A stretch of 64,000 nt of DNA, taken from assembly GCF_004402495.1 (NCBI RefSeq), contig NZ_SOFH01000027.1:1-64000 (forward strand), read 5' to 3'. The position numbers and the translations under genes are program-made. Within the stretch, counting starts at the first letter, position 1. Each line of letters begins with the position of its first letter. The DNA is from Cryobacterium sp. HLT2-28 (GTDB lineage: Bacteria; Actinomycetota; Actinomycetes; Actinomycetales; Microbacteriaceae). The notes under the pieces are model-generated. The model had not been told where the DNA came from. It saw nothing but the letters and a program-made list of their open reading frames with translations, and made no database searches. Shown piece by piece: positions 16,831 to 25,245 of this stretch.

Positions 16831-17466
16831 ATGGGCAGTGTGGGTTTACTTTACGTCGGCGCAGTCCTGTTCATCAACGGACTGATGCTGTTAGGCGCGA
16901 TACCCGGCAAGTCAGCCGGGATCCTGAATTTTTTCGTCGGCGGAATGCAGGTGATCTTCCCAACCCTCATCATTCTGGGGGCCGACGGAGATCAGGCCAC
17001 CATCTACGGCGCGGCAGGCCTCTATCTGTTCGGGTTCACCTACCTCTACGTCGGCATCCTGCAATTCACCGGTATCAGCGGTGAGGGCCTCGGCTGGTTC
17101 TCCCTGTTCGTGGCGGCCTGCGCCGTCGTCATCGGATTTCTCTCGTTCACCCCGGTGGGCAACGACCCCGTTTTCGGCGTCATCTGGCTCATCTGGGCCG
17201 TGCTCTGGTTCCTCTTCTTCCTGGTGCTTGGATTGGGGAAGACTTCACTGACCCGAACGACCGGCTGGTTCACCGTGTTCATCAGCCATATGACGGGAAC
17301 GATTCCAGCTTTCCTTCTCCTGCTGGACCGCTACGAAACGAACGCCGGGTACGCCCTGATCGTGGCCGCGGCCGGCGTCGGGGCTTTGCTGGTGGCCTGG
17401 ATGCTGGGCCGCCCCACTCGGGAGAGTCAGCACTCAGAGCCCGTCGCCGCGGTTGGCGCGGTGTAG
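16831..17466 (+). CDS. amiS: AmiS/UreI family amide/urea channel
   Basis: A 211-residue membrane protein with six or seven hydrophobic helices, starting MGSVGLLYVGAVLFINGLM, the characteristic AmiS/UreI N-terminus; FISHMTGTIPAFLLL is another conserved block. The family conducts urea or short amides. As the first gene before fmdB and fmdA it should admit formamide or acetamide. GGAG is placed before the ATG. Confidence 0.9.
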   Translation: MGSVGLLYVGAVLFINGLMLLGAIPGKSAGILNFFVGGMQVIFPTLIILGADGDQATIYGAAGLYLFGFTYLYVGILQFTGISGEGLGWFSLFVAACAVVIGFLSFTPVGNDPVFGVIWLIWAVLWFLFFLVLGLGKTSLTRTTGWFTVFISHMTGTIPAFLLLLDRYETNAGYALIVAAAGVGALLVAWMLGRPTRESQHSEPVAAVGAV

Positions 17467-17476
17467 GGAGACCCGG

Positions 17477-17767
17477 ATGCCCATCTACGAGTATCGCTGC
17501 GCCGAAGGCCAGGAGTTCGAAGTCATCCTCCCGATGGGCCTCGCGCCCGACCTCCTCAGCTGCCCGACCTGTCAGGGGACGGCAAAACGGCGGATGAGCG
17601 CACCGACGCTCTCCCTGGCCGGCACCTCGGCCTACAAACTCATCGACTCGGCCAACCGCAGCGCCCACGAACCCACAGTCGTCGACTCCCGAATCCCAGG
17701 AGTCCGCGCCGGTACACCCCAGCTAATCACCACCAATCCGCTCCATCGGAAACTGCCGCGGCCATAG
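17477..17767 (+). CDS. fmdB: FmdB-type zinc-ribbon protein (degenerate ribbon)
   Basis: A 96-residue FmdB-family protein starting MPIYEYRC. The family normally has two Cys pairs. Here the second pair is intact (CPTC) but the first is CAEGQ, so one zinc ligand is missing. A weaker or alternative metal site is likely. It lies between the amide channel and formamidase; FmdB proteins are thought to regulate or assist amidase expression. GGGAG six bases before the ATG supports this start over an upstream in-frame one. Confidence 0.85.
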   Translation: MPIYEYRCAEGQEFEVILPMGLAPDLLSCPTCQGTAKRRMSAPTLSLAGTSAYKLIDSANRSAHEPTVVDSRIPGVRAGTPQLITTNPLHRKLPRP

Positions 17768-17801
17768 CTCGCTGATCGGCGCAACAGGTATAGGAGATGA
17801 C

Positions 17802-19058
17802 ATGCCCAGAAAGATCTTCCCATTGGACTCGAGCAAGAAGTTCGAAGAGCAGGAGAAAGTCGGACACAACCGATGGCACCCTGAGATCCCCCCGGTCGAC
17901 ACGGTCAAACCCGGCGAGTCGTTCCGCGTCGATTGCCGGGAATGGTTCGACGGCGCCATAGTCAACGACGATTCCGCCGACGATGTGCTCAACGCGCCCC
18001 TACTGACCGTGCACAAGCTCAGCGGCCCCTTCGCCGTCGAGGGCGCCCAGCCGGGGGACCTGCTAGTCGTGGACATCCTCGATGTCGGCCCCATCCCCCA
18101 GGAAGACTCGGGTCCGCTGGCCGGTCAGGGCTGGGGATACACCGGGATCTTCGCCAAGAACAACGGTGGCGGCTTCCTGGTCGACCAGTTCCCGGATGCC
18201 TACAAGGCCATTTGGGACTTCACCGGACAGATCGCCACCTCGCGCCACGTACCGAGCGTGTCGTTTACGGGCTTGATCCACCCCGGCTTGATGGGCACTG
18301 CACCGTCAGCCGCACTCCTGGCGAAATGGAACAAGCGTGAGGGAGATCTGATCGCCACGAATCCGGACCGCGTACCCCCGCTGGCCCTGCCGCCGGAGCC
18401 CCGGTTCGCGGTGCTCGGCAGCCTCCCGGAGTCCGAGTTCGACCGCGTGGCCGGAGAAGCCGCCCGCACCGCTCCGCCCCGAGAGAACGGTGGCAATCAG
18501 GACATCAAAAACATGTCCAAGGGCACTCGGATCTTCTATCCGGTATTCATTGACGGGGCCAATCTGTCCCTCGGAGACCTGCACTTCTCACAGGGCGACG
18601 GTGAGATCACCTTCTGCGGCGCAATCGAGATGGGTGGTTTCATCGACCTCCGGGTGGATCTGATCAAGGGCGGAATGGAAACCTACGGCGTGAGCGAGAA
18701 CGCCATCTTCATGCCCGGCAACGTGGACCCGCGGTACAGCGAGTGGCTGGCATTCTCCGGCACGTCAGTCACGCTGGACGGAGAACAGCGCTACTTGGAC
18801 TCGCACCTTTCCTACCAACGGGCATGCCTGCACGCAATCGACTACCTGGTCAAGTTCGGTTACAGCCCGGAGCAGGCGTACATCATCCTCGGCGCCGCGC
18901 CGATCGAGGGGCGGTTGTCCGGCGTAGTGGACATCCCGAACTCGTGCTCCACCGTCTACATCCCCACGGCGATCTTCGACTTCGACGTGCGACCGTCGGC
19001 GGCCGGCCCGTTCCAAATCAAGCCGGGAATCGGAGCACCCAAAGCCGCAAACCGGTGA
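17802..19058 (+). CDS. fmdA: Formamidase FmdA
   Basis: A 418-residue enzyme of the FmdA/acetamidase family that hydrolyses formamide to formate and ammonia. Full-length family features include PLDSSKKFEEQEKVGHNRW at the start, the glycine-rich YTGIFAKNNGGGFL, HPGLMGTAPS, GGNQDIKNM, SQGDGEITFCGAIEMGG and LGAAPIEGRLSGVVDIPNSC. It ends the amiS-fmdB-fmdA operon. The formate produced could feed the molybdopterin oxidoreductase encoded convergently 95 bases away. Confidence 0.95.
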   Translation: MPRKIFPLDSSKKFEEQEKVGHNRWHPEIPPVDTVKPGESFRVDCREWFDGAIVNDDSADDVLNAPLLTVHKLSGPFAVEGAQPGDLLVVDILDVGPIPQEDSGPLAGQGWGYTGIFAKNNGGGFLVDQFPDAYKAIWDFTGQIATSRHVPSVSFTGLIHPGLMGTAPSAALLAKWNKREGDLIATNPDRVPPLALPPEPRFAVLGSLPESEFDRVAGEAARTAPPRENGGNQDIKNMSKGTRIFYPVFIDGANLSLGDLHFSQGDGEITFCGAIEMGGFIDLRVDLIKGGMETYGVSENAIFMPGNVDPRYSEWLAFSGTSVTLDGEQRYLDSHLSYQRACLHAIDYLVKFGYSPEQAYIILGAAPIEGRLSGVVDIPNSCSTVYIPTAIFDFDVRPSAAGPFQIKPGIGAPKAANR

Positions 19059-19153
19059 GACGGGGATAGCTCGACGTTTCACGAGCGCAGGGGGCGTCCG
19101 ATCTTCACAGAGACCGGGCGCTCCGCTGGCGTCGTCGGACGAATCCGATTGCG

Positions 19154-21475
19154 CTACCTGGTCCGGGCCGAGCGTTCCAGCCGGATCAGGATGGACTTGG
19201 AGGCCGGCGTGTTGCTGCCCTCCGCCACGGAATCCAACGGCACAAGCGGATTCGCCTCCGGGAAGTAGGCTGCGGCGCAGCCCCGGGCGGTCGGGAAGTC
19301 GACCGCCCGGAATCCCCGCACGACCCGGTCAACACCGTCCGCGAACTCGCTGTGCACATCCACCAGATCGCCGTCGGCGATGCCCAGGTCGGCGAGGTCG
19401 TCCGAGTTCACAAAGATCACCATGCGGCCGCCCGTGATACCACGGTACCGATCGTTGGGACTGTAGATCGTGGTGTTGAACTGATCGTGAGAGCGCACGG
19501 TCTGCAAGAGCAGGCGCCCTGGCGGGCATTCGAGGTGTTCAAGCTCGTTGATCGTCAGGAGAGCCTTTCCGGTCGGCGTGGGGAACGTGCGGGAGTCACG
19601 CGGTCCGTGCGCGAGCACGAATCCGCCCGGTTCCCTGACGCGCCGGTTGAAGTCCGCGAACTGCGGAAGTACGTGGGCGATGTGGTCCCGGATCAGCGCG
19701 TAGTCTCGCTCGAAACCGGCCCAGTCGATGGACCCAGGCCCGTCCGCGGGCAGCGCCGCCCTGGCCAGCCTGCTGACGATGGCGACCTCGGACAGCAGAG
19801 TCGGAGAGGCAGGAGCGACTCGGCCGCCGGAGGCATGGACCGCGCAGACCGTGTCTTCGACTGTCACGAATTGGGGGCCGGTGGCCTGAACGTCGATCTC
19901 GGTTCGCCCCAAGGTCGGCAGGATCAGCGCTTCCTCGCCGACCACCAGGTGGGAGCGGTTGAGCTTGGTGGAGATCTGCACTGTCAGCGCAGTGCGGCGA
20001 AGTGCCGCCTCCGCGACGGCCGTGTCGGAGATCGCGGCCACAAGGTTACCCCCCAGGGCAATCCACACCTTGATCTTCCCATCACGCATTCCACGGATCG
20101 CGCCGACGCTGTCGATCCCGTGCTCCCGCGGTGGATCGAACCCGAACTCCCTCTGCAGGGCGTCGAGGAATTGCGGCGGCATCTTCTCCCAAATGCCCAT
20201 CGTGCGGTCGCCCTGCACATTGCTGTGCCCGCGGATGGGCGATGCCCCCGCCCCGGGCTTGCCGATGTTGCCCCGCAGCAGCAACAGATTGATGATCTCC
20301 CGGATCGTCGGCACGGCCTTCTTGTGCTGGGTGAGCCCCATCGCCCAGGTAATGATGACCTTGTCAGCGGCGAGGTATCGATCCGCGAGCTCGTTGATTG
20401 CCGAGGCGTCCAGACCGGTCGCGGCGAGTACGGCGCGTTCGTCGAGAAGCGCCAGATGGGCCCTGAGTTCGGCGAGACCCGAGCAATGGTCGTTCAGGAA
20501 ATCGTGGTCGAGCACGGTGCCGGGGTTGGCGTCGTCGGCGTCGAGGACGCGTTTGGAGATGGCTTGAAGCAACGCCATGTCACCGCCGAGCCGGATCTGC
20601 AGGTACTGGTCCGCGATCGACGTTCCGTGGCCGATCAAGCCCTTCACCCGCTGGGGGTTCTTATAGCGCCGGAGTCCGGCTTCGATGAGGGGGTTGACTG
20701 CGACGATCTGTGCGCCAGCCTCCTTGGCCTCCTCCAGTGCGGTGAGCATCCGCGGATGGTTGCTGCCCGGGTTCTGGCCCATGATGATGATCAGGTCGGC
20801 CTGAGCGAAGTCGTCATAGCCGACGGTGCTCTTGCCGATGCCGATGGTCTGGGCCATGGCCAGACTGGTCGACTCATGACACATGTTCGAGCAGTCAGGA
20901 AGATTGTTGGTCCCGAACGCGCGCACGAAGAGCTGGTAGGCGAATGCGGCCTCGTTTGAGGTGCGGCCACTCGTGTAGAACGCCGCCTGGTTTGGCGACT
21001 CCAGACCTCTGAGCTTCGTGGCAGTCACCTGGAACGCTTCCTCCCAGCTGATCGGTTCGTAGTGGTCGCTCCCGGCCGGCTTGTAGACCGGCTCGACGAG
21101 CCGACCCTGCATGCCGAGCCAGTATTCGGACTTCTCGAGCAGGTCGGTGATCGAGTTCTCGGCCCAGAATCGCGTCGGCACAGTAAGTCGCGTCGCCTCC
21201 CAGCTGACCGCCTTCGCGCCGTTTTCGCAGAATTCGAGCGTTTTCCGGTGCTCCGGGTCCGGCCACGCGCAGCTCATGCAGTCGAATCCGTCCTTCTGAT
21301 TCATCGACGTGAGCATCTTCAGGCTCCGGCCCACGCCCATCTGCGTTAAGGCCGGTCCGAGTGCGTGGGTGACGCCGGGAATCCCGGCAGCCCAGGCTTT
21401 GGGTTTGTCGACGGCGGCCGGTTGTTGTCCGCTGCCGTTATCGGTCATACCGCGTTTCGAATGCCGGTCGCGCAT
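19154..21475 (-). CDS. FdhF/YdeP-family molybdopterin oxidoreductase
   Basis: A 773-residue molybdopterin-guanine-dinucleotide enzyme of the YdeP branch of formate-dehydrogenase-like proteins. The N-terminal GFDCMSCAWPDP and later EFCENGAKAVSWE hold iron-sulfur cysteines; CSNMCHESTSLA carries the candidate metal-ligand Cys, and MGQNPGSNHPRMLTALEEA binds the cofactor. The C-terminal domain (about 640-770) has the YSPNDRYRGITGGR block. Start at ATG 21475, preceded by AGGG; an internal Met ten codons in is possible. Formate dehydrogenase activity is plausible given fmdA but unproven, as YdeP relatives are poorly characterised. Confidence 0.9.
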   Translation of the reverse strand: MRDRHSKRGMTDNGSGQQPAAVDKPKAWAAGIPGVTHALGPALTQMGVGRSLKMLTSMNQKDGFDCMSCAWPDPEHRKTLEFCENGAKAVSWEATRLTVPTRFWAENSITDLLEKSEYWLGMQGRLVEPVYKPAGSDHYEPISWEEAFQVTATKLRGLESPNQAAFYTSGRTSNEAAFAYQLFVRAFGTNNLPDCSNMCHESTSLAMAQTIGIGKSTVGYDDFAQADLIIIMGQNPGSNHPRMLTALEEAKEAGAQIVAVNPLIEAGLRRYKNPQRVKGLIGHGTSIADQYLQIRLGGDMALLQAISKRVLDADDANPGTVLDHDFLNDHCSGLAELRAHLALLDERAVLAATGLDASAINELADRYLAADKVIITWAMGLTQHKKAVPTIREIINLLLLRGNIGKPGAGASPIRGHSNVQGDRTMGIWEKMPPQFLDALQREFGFDPPREHGIDSVGAIRGMRDGKIKVWIALGGNLVAAISDTAVAEAALRRTALTVQISTKLNRSHLVVGEEALILPTLGRTEIDVQATGPQFVTVEDTVCAVHASGGRVAPASPTLLSEVAIVSRLARAALPADGPGSIDWAGFERDYALIRDHIAHVLPQFADFNRRVREPGGFVLAHGPRDSRTFPTPTGKALLTINELEHLECPPGRLLLQTVRSHDQFNTTIYSPNDRYRGITGGRMVIFVNSDDLADLGIADGDLVDVHSEFADGVDRVVRGFRAVDFPTARGCAAAYFPEANPLVPLDSVAEGSNTPASKSILIRLERSARTR

Positions 21476-21563
21476 GTCGCCCTACTTCCGCTCTCCCCAG
21501 ATCCCTCTCTTGCGAGTGTCGACCTGAGCGACTGGAATGTCCAGAGCGAGTGGACGCGACCGG

Positions 21564-23687
21564 CTACTTGCGTTTGCGGCGTCGTGCAGCGGACGGCCGG
21601 GACTGCGGCGGGGTCACACCGACCACCGGCGTGGGCCGCACGGGGATCTCCTTGGTCGCGGGCGCGAGCGGCTTGCGTGGGATCGGACGGGGACGCACGG
21701 GCTCGCCGCGACGGTCCTGGCCGGGAATCGGCCGGGACCGGCGGCCGTAGATGAGCTCGGAGGAGTCGAGCAGCCACGGCACGAGCGCAATGGTGACGCC
21801 GTGCACGAGCATGAGCTTCTGGCGCAGGCGCCGGGCCTTGTGGTTGTGGAGCAGGCCCTCCCACCAGTGTCCGACGATGTAGATCGGCGTGTAGACGGTG
21901 ATGACTTCGGAGCCGTGGTCCACGCGGCGGTCCTTGATGTAGCTGATCAGGGGCCAGCTGATGTCCCGGTAGGGCGACTGCACGATCCGCAGCGGCACCT
22001 GGATGTTCTGCCTGACCCAGTCGCGTTTGAGCTGTTTGGTCTCTTCCTCGTCGATCGAGATGTGCACGGCCTCGATGCCCTCGTGGCGGGCGGCGATCGC
22101 GTAGTCGAGCGCCTTGAGCACGGGCTTCTGCATCTTGCCGACGAGCACGATCGCGTGGTCGCCCTGGGAGCCGAAGGTGGTCTCCGGGTCGACCTCGATC
22201 TCCTTCGCGACGTCCCGGTAGTACCGGTTGACGCCGAGCATCAACGTGAAGAGCACCGGCATCATCACGAAGACGAGCCAGGCGCCGTGGGTGAACTTGG
22301 TGATGGTGACGACGATCAGCACGACGCCGGTGAGCAGTGCGCCGAAACCGTTGATGGACAGGCTCGCGATGATCGATCCGCGGTTCGGCGGGTTCGTCTT
22401 GAGGAGCGTGAGCCAGTGCTTCACCATGCCGGTCTGGCCGAGCGTGAACGAGACGAAGACGCCGATGATGTACAGCTGGATCAGGACCGTGAGGTTCGCC
22501 TGGTAGACGATGATGATCAGGCAGGCGAACAGGGCCAGGAGCAGCACGCCGTTGGAGTAGATCAAGCGGTCGCCGCGGGTGCTCAGGGACTTGGGGGCGT
22601 AGGAGTCCTTCGCCAGCACCGAGCCGAGCAGCGGGAAGCCGTTGAAGGCCGTGTTGGCCGCCAGCAGCAGCACCGCGGCGGTCGCGGCCTGCAGCACGAA
22701 GAACATGATCGAGTTGTTGCCGAAGGTGGCGGCCGCGATCTGGGCGATCAGGCTCCGCTGCGGCGAGGTCGCGCACTCGTCCCAGCCGATCAGGTCGCAG
22801 GGGTTCTCGGCGTAGTGCACCTTGGTGATCAGGGCGAGCGCGGTCAGGCCGACGAACAGGGTGATCGCGATCCCGCCCATCAGCACGAGGGTGCGCTGCG
22901 CGTTCTTGACCTTCGGATGCTTGAACGCGGGCACTCCGTTGGCGATCGCCTCGACGCCGGTGAGCGCGCTGCACCCACTGGCGAAAGAGCGCAGCAGCAG
23001 CAGGATGAAGGCGGACTGGGCCAGGTTCTGGGCCTGCACGTCGAACCCCGCCGACTCGGCGACGGGGGCGTCGCCGAGGGCGACCCGGGCGAGGCCGACG
23101 ACCACGAGCACGAACACGCTCGCGATGAACAGATAGGTCGGGATCGCGAACGCCTTGCTCGACTCGGCGACGCCGCGGAGGTTGACCGCCGCGAGCAGGA
23201 TGACGAAGACGACGGCGATCTCGACCCGGAAACCCGCCAGCATCGGCAGCGCCGAGATGATGTTGTCCACGCCGCTGGCCACCGAGACGACCACGGTCAT
23301 CACGTAGTCGACGAGCAGGGCGGAGGCCACGAGCAGTCCGGCCTTCTCACCGAGGTTCTTCGAGGCGACCTCGTAGTCACCGCCGCCGGAGGGGTAGGCC
23401 TTGATCAGCTGGCGGTAGGACGCGACCACGACGACGAGGAGGAGAACGACGACGGCCGCGACCCACGGGGCGAAGCTCAGGAACGCGAGCCCGCCGAGGG
23501 TGAGGATCATCAGGAGCTCTTGCGGCGCGTAGGCCACGCTCGACAGCGGGTCGCTGGCGAAGATCGGCAGGGCAAGGTGCTTGGGCAGCAGCTGACCCTC
23601 GAGGTGCTCGGTCGAGAGCGGGTCGCCGATGATCCATCGCTTGGGCGATCGTGTTTCTGGCGCGGGGCCGGTTCCCTCTGGTGTCAC
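21564..23687 (-). CDS. KimA-like APC-family potassium importer
   Basis: A 707-residue APC-superfamily transporter. About 12 hydrophobic helices span residues 40-480. A soluble C-terminal domain (about 500-620) resembles the regulatory domain of KimA, a K+/H+ symporter, and an Arg/Pro-rich tail ends in ARRRKRK. ALPIFASDPLSSVAYAPQELL and SGCSALTGVEAIANGVPAF are typical. I chose the GTG at 23687 because a TTGACA/TAGTGT promoter places transcription start at it. No c-di-AMP riboswitch is evident upstream, unlike Bacillus kimA. Confidence 0.88.
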   Translation of the reverse strand: MTPEGTGPAPETRSPKRWIIGDPLSTEHLEGQLLPKHLALPIFASDPLSSVAYAPQELLMILTLGGLAFLSFAPWVAAVVVLLLVVVVASYRQLIKAYPSGGGDYEVASKNLGEKAGLLVASALLVDYVMTVVVSVASGVDNIISALPMLAGFRVEIAVVFVILLAAVNLRGVAESSKAFAIPTYLFIASVFVLVVVGLARVALGDAPVAESAGFDVQAQNLAQSAFILLLLRSFASGCSALTGVEAIANGVPAFKHPKVKNAQRTLVLMGGIAITLFVGLTALALITKVHYAENPCDLIGWDECATSPQRSLIAQIAAATFGNNSIMFFVLQAATAAVLLLAANTAFNGFPLLGSVLAKDSYAPKSLSTRGDRLIYSNGVLLLALFACLIIIVYQANLTVLIQLYIIGVFVSFTLGQTGMVKHWLTLLKTNPPNRGSIIASLSINGFGALLTGVVLIVVTITKFTHGAWLVFVMMPVLFTLMLGVNRYYRDVAKEIEVDPETTFGSQGDHAIVLVGKMQKPVLKALDYAIAARHEGIEAVHISIDEEETKQLKRDWVRQNIQVPLRIVQSPYRDISWPLISYIKDRRVDHGSEVITVYTPIYIVGHWWEGLLHNHKARRLRQKLMLVHGVTIALVPWLLDSSELIYGRRSRPIPGQDRRGEPVRPRPIPRKPLAPATKEIPVRPTPVVGVTPPQSRPSAARRRKRK

Positions 23688-23695
23688 GAGGGACG

Positions 23696-23723
23696 ACACT
23701 ACTCCCTTGCACACCGCTGTCAA
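23696..23723 (-). promoter_or_regulatory. Promoter for the KimA-like gene
   Basis: Read on the minus strand, TTGACA (23723-23718) and TAGTGT (23701-23696) are separated by 16 bases. The box ends 8 bases before the GTG start, so the mRNA is probably leaderless. Confidence 0.65.
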
Positions 23724-23800
23724 ATCTGTGGGAGGTTGCCCCGGATGCGGCGTGGCGTCCGCGTGTCACGAGTGGGTCCGGGCGAGTCCCGGGGGCGTCC

Positions 23801-24244
23801 CTACCCGGTGTGGGTGGCGTCGATCACCCGCCAGAGCGAGCGTCGCAGGGCCTCGAGCTCGTCGATGCTCATTCCCAGCCTGTCGATGATGCGCGGCGGG
23901 ATGGTCCGGGCCTCCTCGCGGAGCCGCATTCCGTCCGCGGTCAGGGCCACGTCGAGCATCCGCTCGTCACGGTCGTTCCGGGTGCGGGTGACCAGCCCGG
24001 TGGCCTCGAGCCGCTTCAGCAGGGGGGAGAGGGTGGCCGGTTCGAGGCGTAGCTCGGTGGCGAGGTCCTTGACCGAACGGGGGCTGCGTCCCCAGAGGGC
24101 CAGCATCACCAGGTACTGCGGGTGAGTGAGGCCGTAGGGCTCGAGGATGGGCCGGTAGATGCCGATGACACTGCGGGAGGCGATCGCGAGCGCGAAGCAG
24201 ACCTGGTCTTCCAGTCGGAGCAGGTCGGGGGTGTCCTCGATCAT
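23801..24244 (-). CDS. OhrR-like MarR-family redox sensor
   Basis: A 147-residue winged-helix repressor. EDQVCFALAIASRSVIGIYRPIL near the N-terminus and GLTHPQYLVMLALW closely follow the OhrR pattern. Cys16 corresponds to the reactive cysteine that senses organic hydroperoxides. The wing (VTRTRNDRDERMLDVALT) is typical. The start at 24244 leaves 40 bases to the divergent small gene, with a perfect operator-like dyad between. No ohr peroxidase gene is adjacent; the neighbour is a CxxC protein instead. The hydroperoxide-sensing role is inferred from the family motif. Confidence 0.85.
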   Translation of the reverse strand: MIEDTPDLLRLEDQVCFALAIASRSVIGIYRPILEPYGLTHPQYLVMLALWGRSPRSVKDLATELRLEPATLSPLLKRLEATGLVTRTRNDRDERMLDVALTADGMRLREEARTIPPRIIDRLGMSIDELEALRRSLWRVIDATHTG

Positions 24245-24272
24245 CGGTGCGTGCCTCGTCTTTTCGGATTTG

Positions 24273-24286
24273 ATTAGTACACTAAT
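24273..24286. promoter_or_regulatory. Operator ATTAGT-AC-ACTAAT
   Basis: A perfect 6-bp dyad with a two-base centre, lying 28 bases before the MarR start and overlapping the start codon region of the divergent small gene. The TAGT/ACTA arms are typical of MarR/OhrR sites. It should mediate autoregulation and control of the divergent gene. Confidence 0.7.
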
Positions 24287-24554
24287 GATTATGACACGCA
24301 CTAGTAAAGGGGAACGAGACGGCGGCCTGGTCGGCGTCGTCGGCTGGCTCAATCGCACCCTCCTGCCCTGGATCGGCCCGCCGCCCCTCGGCCCGTACAC
24401 GACGGTGACGGCGACCGATGAGGCAGCGGCGAAGTCGGAGGCCCGCTGCCCGATCTGCTCCGAGCTGATGAGCCTGCACGAGATCGACCGCTCGGGGGAA
24501 CGCACGCAGGTCTACCACCCCACCCCGGAGCAGGTCGTCGAGCGATCCGCCTGA
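24285..24554 (+). CDS. Small CxxC protein divergent from the OhrR-like gene
   Basis: An 89-residue protein (87 if the second ATG, 24291, is used). The N-terminal part GLVGVVGWLNRTLLPWIGPPPLGPY is mildly hydrophobic and proline-rich. Residues 52-60 hold CPICSE, a possible zinc or redox pair, followed by a basic, His-containing tail. There is no ribosome binding site, so the mRNA is likely leaderless, and the start codons overlap the operator. I do not recognise a named family. Its placement suggests it is the main target of the OhrR-like sensor. Confidence 0.7.
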   Translation: MIMTRTSKGERDGGLVGVVGWLNRTLLPWIGPPPLGPYTTVTATDEAAAKSEARCPICSELMSLHEIDRSGERTQVYHPTPEQVVERSA

Positions 24555-24563
24555 TCGGGTGGG

Positions 24564-24590
24564 ATGGTCTCGACGGGCTCGACCATCGAG
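24564..24590. repeat. Palindromic repeat, TCGAC-core family
   Basis: Core TCGACGGGCTC flanked by ATGGTC and GACCAT, then ATCGAG. The right-hand 15 bases (GGCTCGACCATCGAG) are identical to 43482-43496 inside the RND pump gene. It lies between the small CxxC gene and the convergent padR gene. Confidence 0.65.
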
Positions 24591-24621
24591 AGCGGCTCGA
24601 CCCGAGCGGTCCGCCGGCCCG

Positions 24622-25245
24622 TCAGTGGCCGAGTGAGGCGAGGATGCCCGCGCGCACCTCGGCGAGCTGTCGGCGCAACTCCGGCACCGTGGCGGCCGGT
24701 ACGCGGGCCACGGCGGCTCGGTTGCGAAGGTCGGCGCGGAGTTGCTGACGGAATTCGTTGAGCACGAGGTCGGCCTCATGCAGGGCTCGGTTCGACTCGA
24801 GGCGGATGGAGCTGCTCGAATCGGGGGCGCCACTCGAGGGCGGGGCCGGGTTCTCCTTTCCAGCCTGTCGTTTCGCCGAGGCAAGATCGGCGCGCAGGCT
24901 CTTCATCGCCGCGGTGACGCTGAAACGCACCTCATCGGCCAGGCGCCGCACCGAGTCGGTCACCTCGGTTTCGATGGCGTCCAGGTCGCCCTCGCGGGCC
25001 AGGAGTTCCTCGCGGCCTGCGGCGGTGATCTCGTAAACGGTCTTGCGCCCGTCCGTGGACTTGGTGACCAGGCCCTCCTCCTCGAGCTTGGCCAGGCGCG
25101 GGTAGATCGTTCCGGCGCTGGGAATGTAGGTGCCGCCGAATCGGTCGCTGAGGGCCTGGATCAACTCGTAGCCGTGGCGCGGCTGCTCGGCGAGCAGGCT
25201 GAGCAGGTAGAGGCGCAGGCTGCCGTGCGCGAAGACGGGAGTCAT
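24622..25245 (-). CDS. PadR-family transcriptional regulator
   Basis: A 207-residue PadR repressor. The N-terminal winged helix is evident (GSLRLYLLSLLAEQPRHGYELIQAL and SAGTIYPRLAKLEEEGLVTKS). The C-terminal half is a long helical, partly charged region with a Ser/Pro linker. It is coupled to the upstream DUF4097 gene by an ATGA overlap. The twin CGATATATCG palindromes before that operon are its likely binding sites, giving autoregulation. Confidence 0.93.
   Translation of the reverse strand: MTPVFAHGSLRLYLLSLLAEQPRHGYELIQALSDRFGGTYIPSAGTIYPRLAKLEEEGLVTKSTDGRKTVYEITAAGREELLAREGDLDAIETEVTDSVRRLADEVRFSVTAAMKSLRADLASAKRQAGKENPAPPSSGAPDSSSSIRLESNRALHEADLVLNEFRQQLRADLRNRAAVARVPAATVPELRRQLAEVRAGILASLGH

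Noticed and set aside
23724-23800. c-di-AMP (ydaO) riboswitch before the KimA-like gene
   Set aside because: The spacer is under 80 bases, lacks the conserved start of the motif, and the promoter points to a leaderless mRNA.
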